Shown here in pieces: positions 30,082 through 39,842 of a DNA stretch of 64,000 nt; the stretch's first letter is position 1, and each line of letters opens with the position of its first letter. The notes under the pieces are model-generated. The model made no database searches, was not told the origin of the DNA, and worked only from the letters and a program-made list of their open reading frames with translations. A program made the position numbers and the translations under genes. This stretch comes from Alopecurus myosuroides (taxonomy: Eukaryota; Streptophyta; Magnoliopsida; Poales; Poaceae), in the NCBI GenBank assembly GCA_028641055.1, contig CM054057.1, positions 333,551,500 through 333,615,499 on the forward strand. The letters are read 5' to 3'.

Positions 30082-33000
30082 TTGGTTGAGCACTCATTAC
30101 ATGTGCGTCCTGACGCCAAACCAGTGAAGCAGGCTATGCGCCGTTTCGGAGATGAGAGAAGGAAGGCCATTGGTGACCAGATCACCAAGTTACTGATAAG
30201 CAATTTCATCATGGAGGTGCTGCATCCGGATTGGCTAGCCAACCCGGTCATGGTCGAGAAGAAGAAGGAAGATCCCAAGGCTGCCACTGCATGGCGCATG
30301 TGCGTCGACTACACCGACTTGAACAAGGCATGCCCCAAGGATCCTTTCCCGCTACCTCGCATCGATCAGGTGATCGATTCCACTGCTGGTTGTGAACTGC
30401 TGTCTTTCATAGATGCCTACTCTGGTTTCCACCAGATTGCACTCAATCCTGCTGATCAAATAAAGACTGCTTTCATTACCCTGTACGGGGCTTATTGCTA
30501 TCGTGTCATGTGTTTTGGCTTGAGGAATGCGGGTGCGACCTATCAGAGATGCATGCAGAAATGCTTGCACGACCAGCTCGGCAAGAATGTGCAGGTGTAC
30601 GTAGATGACATTGTCATCAAAACGAATAAAACACATACTCTGCTTGCCGACCTGGAGGAAACCTTTGCTAACCTACGCAAGTACAAAATGAAACTGAATC
30701 CGAGTAAGTGCACCTTTGGTGTACCGGCTGGAAAGCTACTCGGTTTTCTGGTTTCTAGTCGGGGCATTGAAGCCAATCCTTCAAAGATAAAAGCTATTGA
30801 GAGCATGTCTTTACCGAGATCACTGAAAGATGTACAGAAGTTCACAGGCTGTTTGGCATCTCTGAGCCGTTTCCTGGATCGAATGGGCGAGAAGGCCCTG
30901 CCTCTGTACCAACTGATGAAGAAAAGTGACAAGTTTGTCTGGACTCCGCAAGCGGATGTGGCATTCAATGAGCTGAAAGCAATGCTGGCTAGTGCTCCCA
31001 TCTTGGCTAGTCCGCTACCCAAGGAACCAATGCTGCTGTACATTGCTGCGACTAACCGAGTAGTCAGCGTGGTGATTGTGGTGGAACGAGAAGAAGAAGG
31101 CAAGAGTGTGCAGCGCCCATTGTATTATCTCAGTGAAGTGCTGTCCAGTTCAAAGCAAAACTACCCGCATTACCAGAAGATGACCTACGGCGTGTACCTG
31201 GGCGCCAGGAAGCTGAAGCATTATTTCCAGGAGCACCCTATCACAGTTGTGAGCTCATCTCCCATCTCGGATATCATGGGCAACAAGGAGGCGAGTGGCA
31301 GAGTAGCCAAGTGGGCGATTGAGCTAGCCGCGTATGCTCCCGCGTATGCGAGAAGAGACGCCATCAAGTCTCAGATCCTGGCGGAATTTCTTGTGGACTG
31401 GGCCGAGGTGCAGTATGAACCTCCTGCTCCAGTTTCCAATTACTGGAAGATGCACTTTGATGGCTCAAAGGTGAAAGAAGGCCTTGGTGCTGGTGTTGTG
31501 CTTACGTCCCCCAAGCGAGATCAGCTCAAGTATGTGCTGCAGATTCACTTCAAGGCATCCAACAATGTAGCAGAGTACGAGGCAGTGGTGCATGGTTTGC
31601 GAGTAGCAAAGGAGGTTGGCGTGCAGCGCATCATATGCTATGGGGATTCAGATCTGGTGGTGCAGCAAGTCTCGGGCACTTGGGATGCTTTGGATGCCAA
31701 CATGGCATCGTATCGCTTCCTGGTGCAGTCTATGACTGGGTTCTTCGAAGGTTGTGAGTTCCAGCACATTCACCGAGCAGAGAACGAAGCAGCAGACGAG
31801 TTATCCAAGTTGGGATCTTCTCGGCAATCCATCCCGGCGGGAATCGCCTTGGAACATTTGAGGAAGCCATCCATCAAGCCTTCTCCCAACTCGGAGTCCA
31901 TATTTGTTCCTTCTCTGCCAAGTGAGGAATCTGACCCAATGGAGATTGACTGGGAGAGTGCTGCAGGAAACCCGGGGACTGCCGCCCTCTACTCGGGGAC
32001 TGCCACTCCCTACTCGGGGACTGCCACTCCCTACTCGGGGACTGCCGTCCTCTACTCGGGGACTGCCACTCCCTACCCGGGGACTGCCACTCCTTACCCG
32101 GGGACTGCCACTCCTTACTCGGGGACTGCCGTCCTTAATCCAGAGGCTGTCGCATTCATTGAGGAGGTCCTTGCCAACCGATCTGGGTTACAAAGAAGCG
32201 CTCCCACTCCTCCTGAGCAACCACAAGAGCCTGTCCCAATGGAACTGGACGAACCAGTGTTTCCCACACGGGAGACACCGAGTTGGGCTATGCCCATATT
32301 ATCCTTTCTAAGGGACGGCACTCTACCTGAAGATGAGGTGACTGCGAGGCAGATTCAGAGAAGATCCAAGGGCTACACTATTGTCCGAGAGGTGCTGCAC
32401 AAGAGAAGTGACACTGGCGTGCTGCAACGTTGTGTGGATCCAGCAGAAGGAGAAGAGATCCTGATAGAGATACACCAAGGAGAATGCGGGCACCACGCCT
32501 CTTCCCGGGCGCTGGTCCAGAAAGCTTTCCGGCATGGATTCTATTGGCTCACAGCACTGCAGCAAGCTGAGGATATCGTGAGGAAGTGCACTGGCTGCCA
32601 GATGTTCGCAAGTAAGATTCACATGCCTGCTTCCGAGTTGAAAACAATTCCTATCACCTGGCCATTTGCTGTTTGGTGTTTGGACATGGTTGGGCCCTTC
32701 CAGCCGGCCAGAGGCAACATGACTCACATCCTTGTCATGGTGGACAAGTTCACCAAGTGGATTGAAGTGAAACCTATTCGGAGGTGCGATGGGGCCACAG
32801 CTGTGAAATTCGTGAAGGATATAATCCTGAGATATGGCTACCCGCACAGTATCATCACCGACAATGGCACAAACTTCGCTGAGGGAGCAATGGTGCGGTT
32901 CTGCAGAGATAAGCATATCCGACTAGACGTTGCGTCAGTCGTGCACCCTGCTTCCAATGGACAAGTTGAAAGAGCAAATGGTATGGTACTGGCAGGCATC

Positions 33001-33549
33001 AAGCCAAGGCTGATGGAGCCGCTGCTGAAAACACCTGGGTGTTGGTTAGACGAGTTGCCAGCGGTGTTGTGGAGTCTAAGGACTACCCCTAACCGGTCAA
33101 CCGGCTACACGCCATTCTTCTTGGTATACGGGGCTGAGGCCGTGTTGCCAATAGACTTAGAGCATGACTCCCCCCGAGTAGCCCTCTACACTGAGGTGGA
33201 GGCGAGAGAAGCTCGAGAAAACGACGTCGACCTGCTTGAAGAAGCAAGAGAGCTGACTCTGTCACGTTCGGCTATCTACCAGCAAAACCTGCGGCGTTAT
33301 CATAGCCGAAAGGTGAACCCAAGGGTTTTCCGAGAAGGGGACATGGTCCTTAGGCTTGTGCAGCGCACAGCCGGGATGCACAAGTTGTCTCCTCCATGGG
33401 AAGGGCCTTTCATTGTGAGCAAAGCGCTGCACAACGATGCTTACTATCTTGTAGATGTGCGCCCACCACAGGCGAACAGGGCAGATAAATCTGGAGAGGA
33501 AACCAAGCGCCCTTGGAATGTAGCTCTACTCCGTCGTTTTCATTCGTAA
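30082..33549 (+). CDS. Pol of Gypsy element 1: reverse transcriptase, RNase H, integrase
   Basis: An 1155-residue open frame follows amber codons at 29920 and 29995 in the same register. Reverse transcriptase shows WRMCVDYTDLNKACPKD, the FIDAYSGFHQI block, FGLRNAGATYQ and the catalytic YVDD at about 30598-30609. RNase H starts near 31440 (MHFDGS, then the AEYEA and YGDSDLVV acidic positions). A repetitive linker (31973-32140) leads to integrase with an HHCC zinc region (GHHASS to CTGCQ) and a D,D,E core (WCLDMVGPF, ITDNGTNF, NGQVERANG). The end reads VALLRRFHS. All catalytic residues are present. Confidence 0.95.
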   Translation: MVEHSLHVRPDAKPVKQAMRRFGDERRKAIGDQITKLLISNFIMEVLHPDWLANPVMVEKKKEDPKAATAWRMCVDYTDLNKACPKDPFPLPRIDQVIDSTAGCELLSFIDAYSGFHQIALNPADQIKTAFITLYGAYCYRVMCFGLRNAGATYQRCMQKCLHDQLGKNVQVYVDDIVIKTNKTHTLLADLEETFANLRKYKMKLNPSKCTFGVPAGKLLGFLVSSRGIEANPSKIKAIESMSLPRSLKDVQKFTGCLASLSRFLDRMGEKALPLYQLMKKSDKFVWTPQADVAFNELKAMLASAPILASPLPKEPMLLYIAATNRVVSVVIVVEREEEGKSVQRPLYYLSEVLSSSKQNYPHYQKMTYGVYLGARKLKHYFQEHPITVVSSSPISDIMGNKEASGRVAKWAIELAAYAPAYARRDAIKSQILAEFLVDWAEVQYEPPAPVSNYWKMHFDGSKVKEGLGAGVVLTSPKRDQLKYVLQIHFKASNNVAEYEAVVHGLRVAKEVGVQRIICYGDSDLVVQQVSGTWDALDANMASYRFLVQSMTGFFEGCEFQHIHRAENEAADELSKLGSSRQSIPAGIALEHLRKPSIKPSPNSESIFVPSLPSEESDPMEIDWESAAGNPGTAALYSGTATPYSGTATPYSGTAVLYSGTATPYPGTATPYPGTATPYSGTAVLNPEAVAFIEEVLANRSGLQRSAPTPPEQPQEPVPMELDEPVFPTRETPSWAMPILSFLRDGTLPEDEVTARQIQRRSKGYTIVREVLHKRSDTGVLQRCVDPAEGEEILIEIHQGECGHHASSRALVQKAFRHGFYWLTALQQAEDIVRKCTGCQMFASKIHMPASELKTIPITWPFAVWCLDMVGPFQPARGNMTHILVMVDKFTKWIEVKPIRRCDGATAVKFVKDIILRYGYPHSIITDNGTNFAEGAMVRFCRDKHIRLDVASVVHPASNGQVERANGMVLAGIKPRLMEPLLKTPGCWLDELPAVLWSLRTTPNRSTGYTPFFLVYGAEAVLPIDLEHDSPRVALYTEVEAREARENDVDLLEEARELTLSRSAIYQQNLRRYHSRKVNPRVFREGDMVLRLVQRTAGMHKLSPPWEGPFIVSKALHNDAYYLVDVRPPQANRADKSGEETKRPWNVALLRRFHS
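31973..32140 (+). repeat. Eight-copy 21-bp array in the RNase H-integrase linker
   Basis: CGGGGACTGCC recurs at 31973, 31994, 32015, 32036, 32057, 32078, 32099 and 32120, an exact 21-bp period. In the sense frame each unit encodes seven residues of the type GTATPYS. The first ten bases of the core are identical to CGGGGACTGC, which abuts the 3' LTR at 39833-39842. Confidence 0.97.
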
Positions 33550-33613
33550 GCAAAGATGTGTATGTACCCTCTTATCCGAGTTGAAATTCTACTCTGCAAT
33601 CTGAAATTGTTCT

Positions 33614-33624
33614 CGGGGACTGCC
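33614..33624 (+). other. Isolated CGGGGACTGCC motif just after pol
   Basis: The 11-base core of the linker array occurs once more, 65 bp past the pol stop in non-coding DNA. The same 11 bases lie just past pol in element 2 (61975-61985, minus strand). Confidence 0.8.
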
Positions 33625-34219
33625 CTCGTCCAAAATTGCTCTAAGTGTTTTTTACTCGGCTATACTGTTTGTCTATTCGGTTGCTTCACTTCAGAACTCA
33701 TACGCGTATTGAGTACTGTGTCTAAACCTATATGCCAACTCTTCGACTCTGCTGTTGTCCGAAACCCGGCTTCATGGCAAGCAAGAGAACAACCAAAAGG
33801 TCAATGAGCACAAGAAAATCGCTAAGGAAGAAAAAGTGCAGGAACCGAGTAGAATGTTGGTTACTTTTGTTCTCTGTTTTGTCTTCTCGTTTAGGTGGTG
33901 GGCTGCGTTACTATGATTGTTTCTAGTGGCTAAGTATTTGCAGCCCTACTCTTTGACTCTTGTGACTCGAATACCAAAAAAGCAACAAGTTGCGGGTAGA
34001 GCAGAGATGAAAAGAGAGGGTGAATAAGAAACGCAACTCGGGGACTCGCATGGAAACGCAACCCGGCATTGAGCCAGGGCTGCTCAAAATGATTAAATTA
34101 AAGATAACAAGTGGAAATAAAATTGAGTAGCAAGAGAAAAGCATAAATAAGTCTGATACATATGCTCCCGGCATCCCGGGGATCTGATAAGTGTTCAAGT
34201 AAAAAGTGTGCAGGTAAAA

Positions 34220-37200
34220 TCATGTGGAGGAGGCATTGTTGTCGGCGCTGGCCTTGGCTGCTGCATCTTCTGTGGTGGTCTTGGTTGCCTCTGCCTCCGA
34301 GTTGGCGGCAGCTGTCCTTGCGGTTTCTTCTTCGGCGCTGGTATGGGTGGCATCCGCCTCCGACTGGACAGTGGCGGACTCTTCCATCTCGACGTCGCGC
34401 TCGGTGGCTACCTGGTCAGAAGTAGCCGTAGCCACCGAGATAGGCCCTGGGGCCGAAGAAGCACCAGAGGCTTGGCCAGGGGTGAATACCGTGTCGTCGA
34501 GAGCGGCTCCTGATGAGGTGCCGAATCCGAGTGCGGCGGTGTCGATGTGCTCGGTCTCCTCATCGCTACTCGCGACGGCGACATTCTTCCCCTTCCCGGC
34601 CTGGCCTCTAGGCGTTTCGAAGAAGCCGTCCAGGTCGGACTCTGTGTCTTCATCCGCTTCCTCGTCCTCCTCCACTTCGGTGTCGGGCTCGGGGAGGCCG
34701 TCGATGAAGACGTCCGTCTCAGCGCACTCCGCAACTTCGTACGCAATCAGCTTGCGCATGGCCACGCAGCTGGGGTCTGTCTCCCACTTGGAATCGTTGC
34801 GCTTCCCGCGGATGATCTCCATGTTCAGATTCTCGTACCAGGAAGCGATGCAGAGAAGCATCAAGTCAGCACCCGCCCGAGCTCCCGAGGCGCGCCATTT
34901 CTTCAGCTCGGCCTTCACATTCTGCAGCTTCAGAGCAAGGCCATCAATCGTTGTCGGCGCGGAATCTTCAGGCCAGAACAGCTTGTGGAGCGCGAAGTCG
35001 ACGCGCACCAAGTCGGTGCCCACGCCGGCTAGGCGTTCGAAGTGCCCTTTCATCACCAGCAGGCTGTCCTCGATCTCGGCTCTGGTGTCCGAGGCCTCGC
35101 CTTTCTCAAGGCGAGCTGCTCGAGCCTTGGTCAAGGCTGGCGCGCAGGCGGACACGAGATCAGGGAAGATTTCTGCATAGAAGCAAGGAAGGAATTCAGT
35201 CACGAGAACCGAGAAGAGGCAGAACCGAGAAGAAAAGAGGCAGAAAGGAGGAAACTTACTGTGAAGCTCGTGGCGCAGCTGCTGCAACTGGATTTTCCAC
35301 TCCTCCTCATTGGAAATGTGCTTCTCCTCGAGCAAACGAAGTCCGTCCAACTGAGTGAAGTACCCAGCATTGGATTTTTTCAGCGTTTCGCACTCCTGCT
35401 CGAGGGCTTTGATCTTGGCATTGAAAGTTGTCTCAGCCTTGGCCTTCTCGGCGATAACTCTGTCCCTCTCGGCACCAAGGTCGAGAGCATCTTTGAGGGC
35501 TTTCTGCAGCTGGAGTTGCAGCTGCTCCATCTCTGTAGTGTGGTCTTTTAGCAGCTCGACGGCCTGGTCGGACAGCCGCTGCTGCACTTCTTCAGGTTTG
35601 ACGCAGTCTTGGTGTTCTTCAACAAACAATTTATGATCTTCTGAAAAGAGCAAAGCACGGTTAGCAGAGAAGCAAAGGAAACAGACACAAGGGCAAACCG
35701 AGTAGACGGAGGTTTACCTTCAAGCTTCTTGATGGTGTTCTCGGCATTCGCAACAAAGGTGCGACAGTTCTCGTGCTCGTCAGCCAGGGCCTTTAGTTTC
35801 CCTGCAGAGTAGAAAAGGTTAGCGCAAGAAAGCAAAAGCGGGCGTAAACAAAAAACGCAAGAACCGCGCGGCTAGGAGCGTACCTTCCACCTCAGACAGT
35901 TTCAGAGTGCTATCCTTAGCATCCTTACCGGCTGCCTCCGCAGCTGCTTTCTCTCTTTCCAGTGCAGCAATTCGCCTCCTGGCGATAGCATGATTCCAGA
36001 GAAGCTGGCGATGCAGACTGGTACGCTTCAGAACGCTATCCTGAGAAGCGAAAAGAAAACAAGTTAGACAGAGAGGTGAAGATTCAACCCGAGAAGGCGG
36101 CTACTCGGGAGAGCATCCGCCTACTCGGCCAGAATCTCGGGGACTGGGTGAGGGTAAAGGAAAATGAAGACGGATAGGAGAGAAGAAAAATGCTACTCGG
36201 AGAGGACAAGTTAAGACTTACCGCGTAAGACTGCTCCAGATCTTCTGCATTCTTGCGGTGCACGAACATCTTGGCAGCAAGAGTAGCGGTGCTGGAGGAG
36301 ACGGTCATGGGTTGGTAGCCCAAGTCCACCTTGTTCCAGTCGACCCGCATATGATCGATGTCGCCCAGGCCAAGGCCGTGCCATTTCTCGGTGCCGAGAA
36401 GCTTGCTGTCCCACTTGGCATCGATGAAACCAACCAAGTCGAGTACCTGCTCGAGGCTCTGAGATGATATCACCTGATCTTGAGCCCCCCGAGAAGCAAT
36501 GGAGACGGGGGCCGGGGGGCTGGAGTCTGTCGCTACGGCTTTCCTTCCTGTTGTGAGAGCAATCTTCTGGTCCTCGACGGAAAGGCCAATCTGGCGCTGT
36601 TGGCTGACCCTCACCATGTAATCCGGGTAGAGGGCCTGATCGGCTACAGTAGCGGCGGCAGGAACTGCACTGGGGTTGCGGATGATCAACTGCTTGGACT
36701 GTCCAGTCGATGTCGGCGGCGGCATCTGCTCTGTAGCTCGCTTCATCGCCTTTTCTTTCTGAACAGTTGACTTCTCGCTCTTCTGCTTCTCGGGCTTCTT
36801 CCCCTCAATCTTGGTCTTCGCCTTCTCGGCGGCCTCCTTCTCGGCCGCCTTCTTCTCAGCCTCTGTCTTCTCGGCAGCTTCTTTCTCGGCTGCCCTCTTC
36901 TCGACCTCCTCCTTCAAAGCATCTAGGGCTTGCTGCCTGGCTTGGTCAGTTGGCGGCGCTAGGGGCGCGCTATCCGGTGCGCCAGTTGGCTGGGCGCTAC
37001 TCGGTGCGGCGCCCGTTGGCGCGTCGCTCAATGGATAATGGCCTGTCGTGGTGGCATCCTTCATGGTGGCATCTTCCACCCGCTGCTCGGCAGCGGGATT
37101 CACTTGGCCTGCAGCGTCTGTGGTTGGCTGCTCCTATTCAGCTTCTGGCCGCTCGAGGGCGGTGTTATCCTGCATCTCTTCGTCTTGAGTCTTCTCGGCA

Positions 37201-39150
37201 GTGTTGGCCGGAGGAGAAGGGGGTCTCTCCTGGTAGGCGGCAGTGTCCTGTGCTGCTGACTCCGCACGGGACTGCTTTTCTGAATCTGCTCCTTGAGCAT
37301 CAGTGCTCTGTGCATTGGCGGCGTTGTCCTCGTCATCGTCGAGGTTGATAAGTGGCACTGCTGGCTTCTTAGCCTGGTCGGGCGCGAGAGCAGCGCTCGC
37401 GTCCATGGGAGGTCTGCAGAGAAAAAGAAATTCAGAAATTAGAAGAGGATTGGGGAAAATAACATAGTACGAGAAGGGAGACGACTGAGAAGAAACTTAC
37501 GCGCTGGTGGAGGCGAGTTTTCGCCTTGGTCTCTTCACGACCTTCTTGGTCGCCTTCTCGGTCAGCTTCTTCTTCTTGGCGGGGGGCGCTACGGCACCGC
37601 TGCCAGTCCGCTTGCGAGTAGCGGGTGCAGCGACAGAAAGAGGGTTGACGACAAGGGCTTTATCGCCCCCGTTCTCGTTCTCGTCTTCCTCCTCATCCTC
37701 ATTCTCTTCAGCAACATCATCTGCGGATTCAGGAAAAGAAGAGGAGCAAATCAGAAACAACGAACAGTGGATCGGTGATTCTCGTGAACAAGCAAAGCAA
37801 GTGCGCAGTTACCTTCAAATTCGTCCTCAGGCCAGTCGCGGAGAGACGTTTCCGCGTGCTGCTTCTCCATGGTGGGGGAACGAGGGAGGTTGATCTGGTC
37901 TGCGGTCTCAAAAGAAGCCTTGTCGTCCTCCTCTCGGTCAGCAGACCAGTTGCCTTCAAAACGTTCACAGCTTTCCATACGCTGGCGATTGAGGACCTAA
38001 AGAGCGGAGAGGTGTCACAAGTTAGCCGAGTAGCAGGATGGTATCCTACTCGGATAGGCGTGCAAACACAAAGCACACTAAGCCTAAGTATTTTTACCGA
38101 ATGTTCTACTCGGAAAGGCGTGCAGGCACAAAGCACACTAAGCCTATGCAATTCTACTAAGAACTCTACTCGGTACAGACTACGATCGCTAGTCGCGACG
38201 AGAAGAGGAAGTTTTCTACTCGGAATCCATATACAGAAAGCAGGGAGAGAAGAACGTACCCGCGGAATCGGCTTTGTACGGCTGAATGGGACGAACCCAT
38301 ACTGCCAGTGCTCGGCGAGGCTCGTGGTCAGGATGGCCCGGGCGTGCTCGGGAACGTCTGCGTTGTCGAGCTCGATGGTGGTCGTCCTGGTGCAGTCACG
38401 GGGGCCTCCCATGTAACACATCAGGTGGCAGCGCTCTTGCAGAGGCAGAACCCGTCTCTTGATCCAGCACGCCACAGGATCGTCGCTCTTGAGGCCCTCG
38501 TCGATTAGAGCGCCGAGCCGCGCCTCAATCTCCTTCGCGTTGAGGTCGTTGGAGGGCTTCTCCTTCCAATTCTTCTGGGTGGGAGCACGGAGGCTCCAAG
38601 CGGGAAGGTTGATTCTATCAGTTACCTGTCCTCCTTCGGTGGCGGGGATGTTCTTGACGTAGAGGAACGTCTTCTGCCACATCCGGACGGACTCCAACCC
38701 CTTGATACGGGGGTGGTTGGTCCCCGACCACTGCACCATCATGGCGCAGCCGGTGTCAGTCGCCCGTGGCCCACCCGTGCCTTCCTTCTTCCCGATGGTC
38801 TGCTGGCGGAGGTGGAAGTACTTGAGCCAGGTGTCCGGTGTTGGATGGATGCCGAGGAAGGCCTCGCACACCACGGCGTGGTAGGCGAGGAAGACGATGG
38901 CATTGGGTGGCAGGTGATGCATTTGGAGGCCGAAGTGGTCGAGGAAGCGGCGGAGGAAGTCGGAGGCCGGCAGGCCGAAGCTGCGCTCGAAATGCGCCAA
39001 GAACACAACGTGCTCGCCCTCCTCAGGGGCAGGCACGAGCTCGCCCCTAGACGGCCGGCATTGAACACCAGGAGGAACCCTCCTAGTGTTCACAAGCCAG
39101 GCGCAGTCCTCGGCGGTGACGTGCGAGCCAGCCCAGCCGGCGCGAGACAT
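34220..39150 (-). CDS. Antisense eight-exon gene inside Gypsy element 1 (Transposase_28-like N terminus)
   Basis: Exons on the minus strand: 38260-39150, 37813-37996, 37501-37720, 36222-37413, 35884-36040, 35718-35801, 35260-35640 and 34220-35172. All seven introns are GT-AG and phase is kept throughout, giving about 1353 residues. One amber codon at 37134-37136 in exon 4 interrupts it. The N terminus (AGWAGSHVTAEDCAWLVNTR, then the FLAHFERSFGLP and VFLAYHAVVCEAFLG blocks) looks like the domain known as putative gypsy-type transposon (PF04195). The middle has a basic KKKK cluster, an acidic stretch and Lys/Glu/Ala coiled-coil repeats. The C terminus is acidic and Ala/Thr-rich. The function is unknown; a structural or regulatory role is only inference. 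A decayed relative occupies the same place in element 2. Confidence 0.82.
38046..38173. repeat. 60-bp tandem repeat in intron 1 of the antisense gene
   Basis: CTACTCGG begins units at 38046, 38106 and 38166. The first two units share CACAAAGCACACTAAGCCTA at the same offset, so the period is 60 bp with about 2.1 copies. Confidence 0.8.
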
Positions 39151-39317
39151 GGTTGCGAGTAGGAGGGGTGGAAAGAATCGGAAGGATTTGATTGGCTGGA
39201 GTGGATTCGCGGCGGCACAAAAGATTGCGCGGCGGCGGAGAGCTCGGCGGCGGAGAAGAACAGAGAGATGAAAGAGGAAAAGTGCGAGGGAGGAGAAAAG
39301 GAAGTTACCGGCGGGGG

Positions 39318-39325
39318 TATTTATA
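39318..39325 (-). promoter_or_regulatory. TATA box for the antisense gene of element 1
   Basis: On the minus strand GGTATAAATACC lies about 170 bp upstream of the antisense start codon at 39150, outside the LTR. The same TATAAATACCC word precedes the antisense gene of element 2 at 56601. Confidence 0.6.
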
Positions 39326-39830
39326 CCCTCGCCTCAGGCTACCGTTACCATCGGGGAAGTGGGATCGATCGTGGCGTGTGGTGGGATCTGTGGCCGGCTG
39401 GAAACGCACACAAGCGCGGGATGCGCGCGTAACGGTCGCAATTGATCCCACCACCAGATCGTGGCCTATTATTACTCTTGATGGGACGTGACGCGTGGTG
39501 GGCCCACTGCCTGGAAACCAGGCGTGTGGCACGTCGTGCCCTGGGCAACGAGACGACGGGGGCCTGGATGCTTGACACGTGTTCAGTTGCTGTGCGAAGG
39601 GCTGGATCATGCTCTGCGCTGCAGAGGCTCAATTCAAGAAAATTCTCCAAGTCTTTTTACTCGGTCGCAGAGTAGAAGTCATCTGCTACGCGGAGGAGAA
39701 GAAAGTTAGGGTACGATTCAGAGAGCTACTCGGAGGCTCTACTCGGCATCTTGAGGTTCAAGGGCTATGTTGCAAAGATTGGTTTTAAGCTGGCAGAGCC
39801 TAGTGAACGAGTTCGCAAGACTCAACCAGC

Positions 39831-39842
39831 TTCGGGGACTGC
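39831..39842 (+). other. Plus-strand primer tract abutting the 3' LTR of element 1
   Basis: TTCGGGGACTGC immediately precedes the 3' LTR terminus TGTCGGGG. By position it is the plus-strand priming region, although it is only moderately purine-rich. Its last ten bases recur in the pol linker array. Confidence 0.7.

Noticed and set aside
31971..32140. CRISPR-like array
   Set aside because: The 21-bp repeats are contiguous, coding and inside a retrotransposon pol gene of a plant. There are no spacers.
34224..35180. 318-residue plus-strand open frame in Gypsy element 1
   Set aside because: Ser/Ala-rich complement of the last exon of the minus-strand gene. It has no domain and no continuation.
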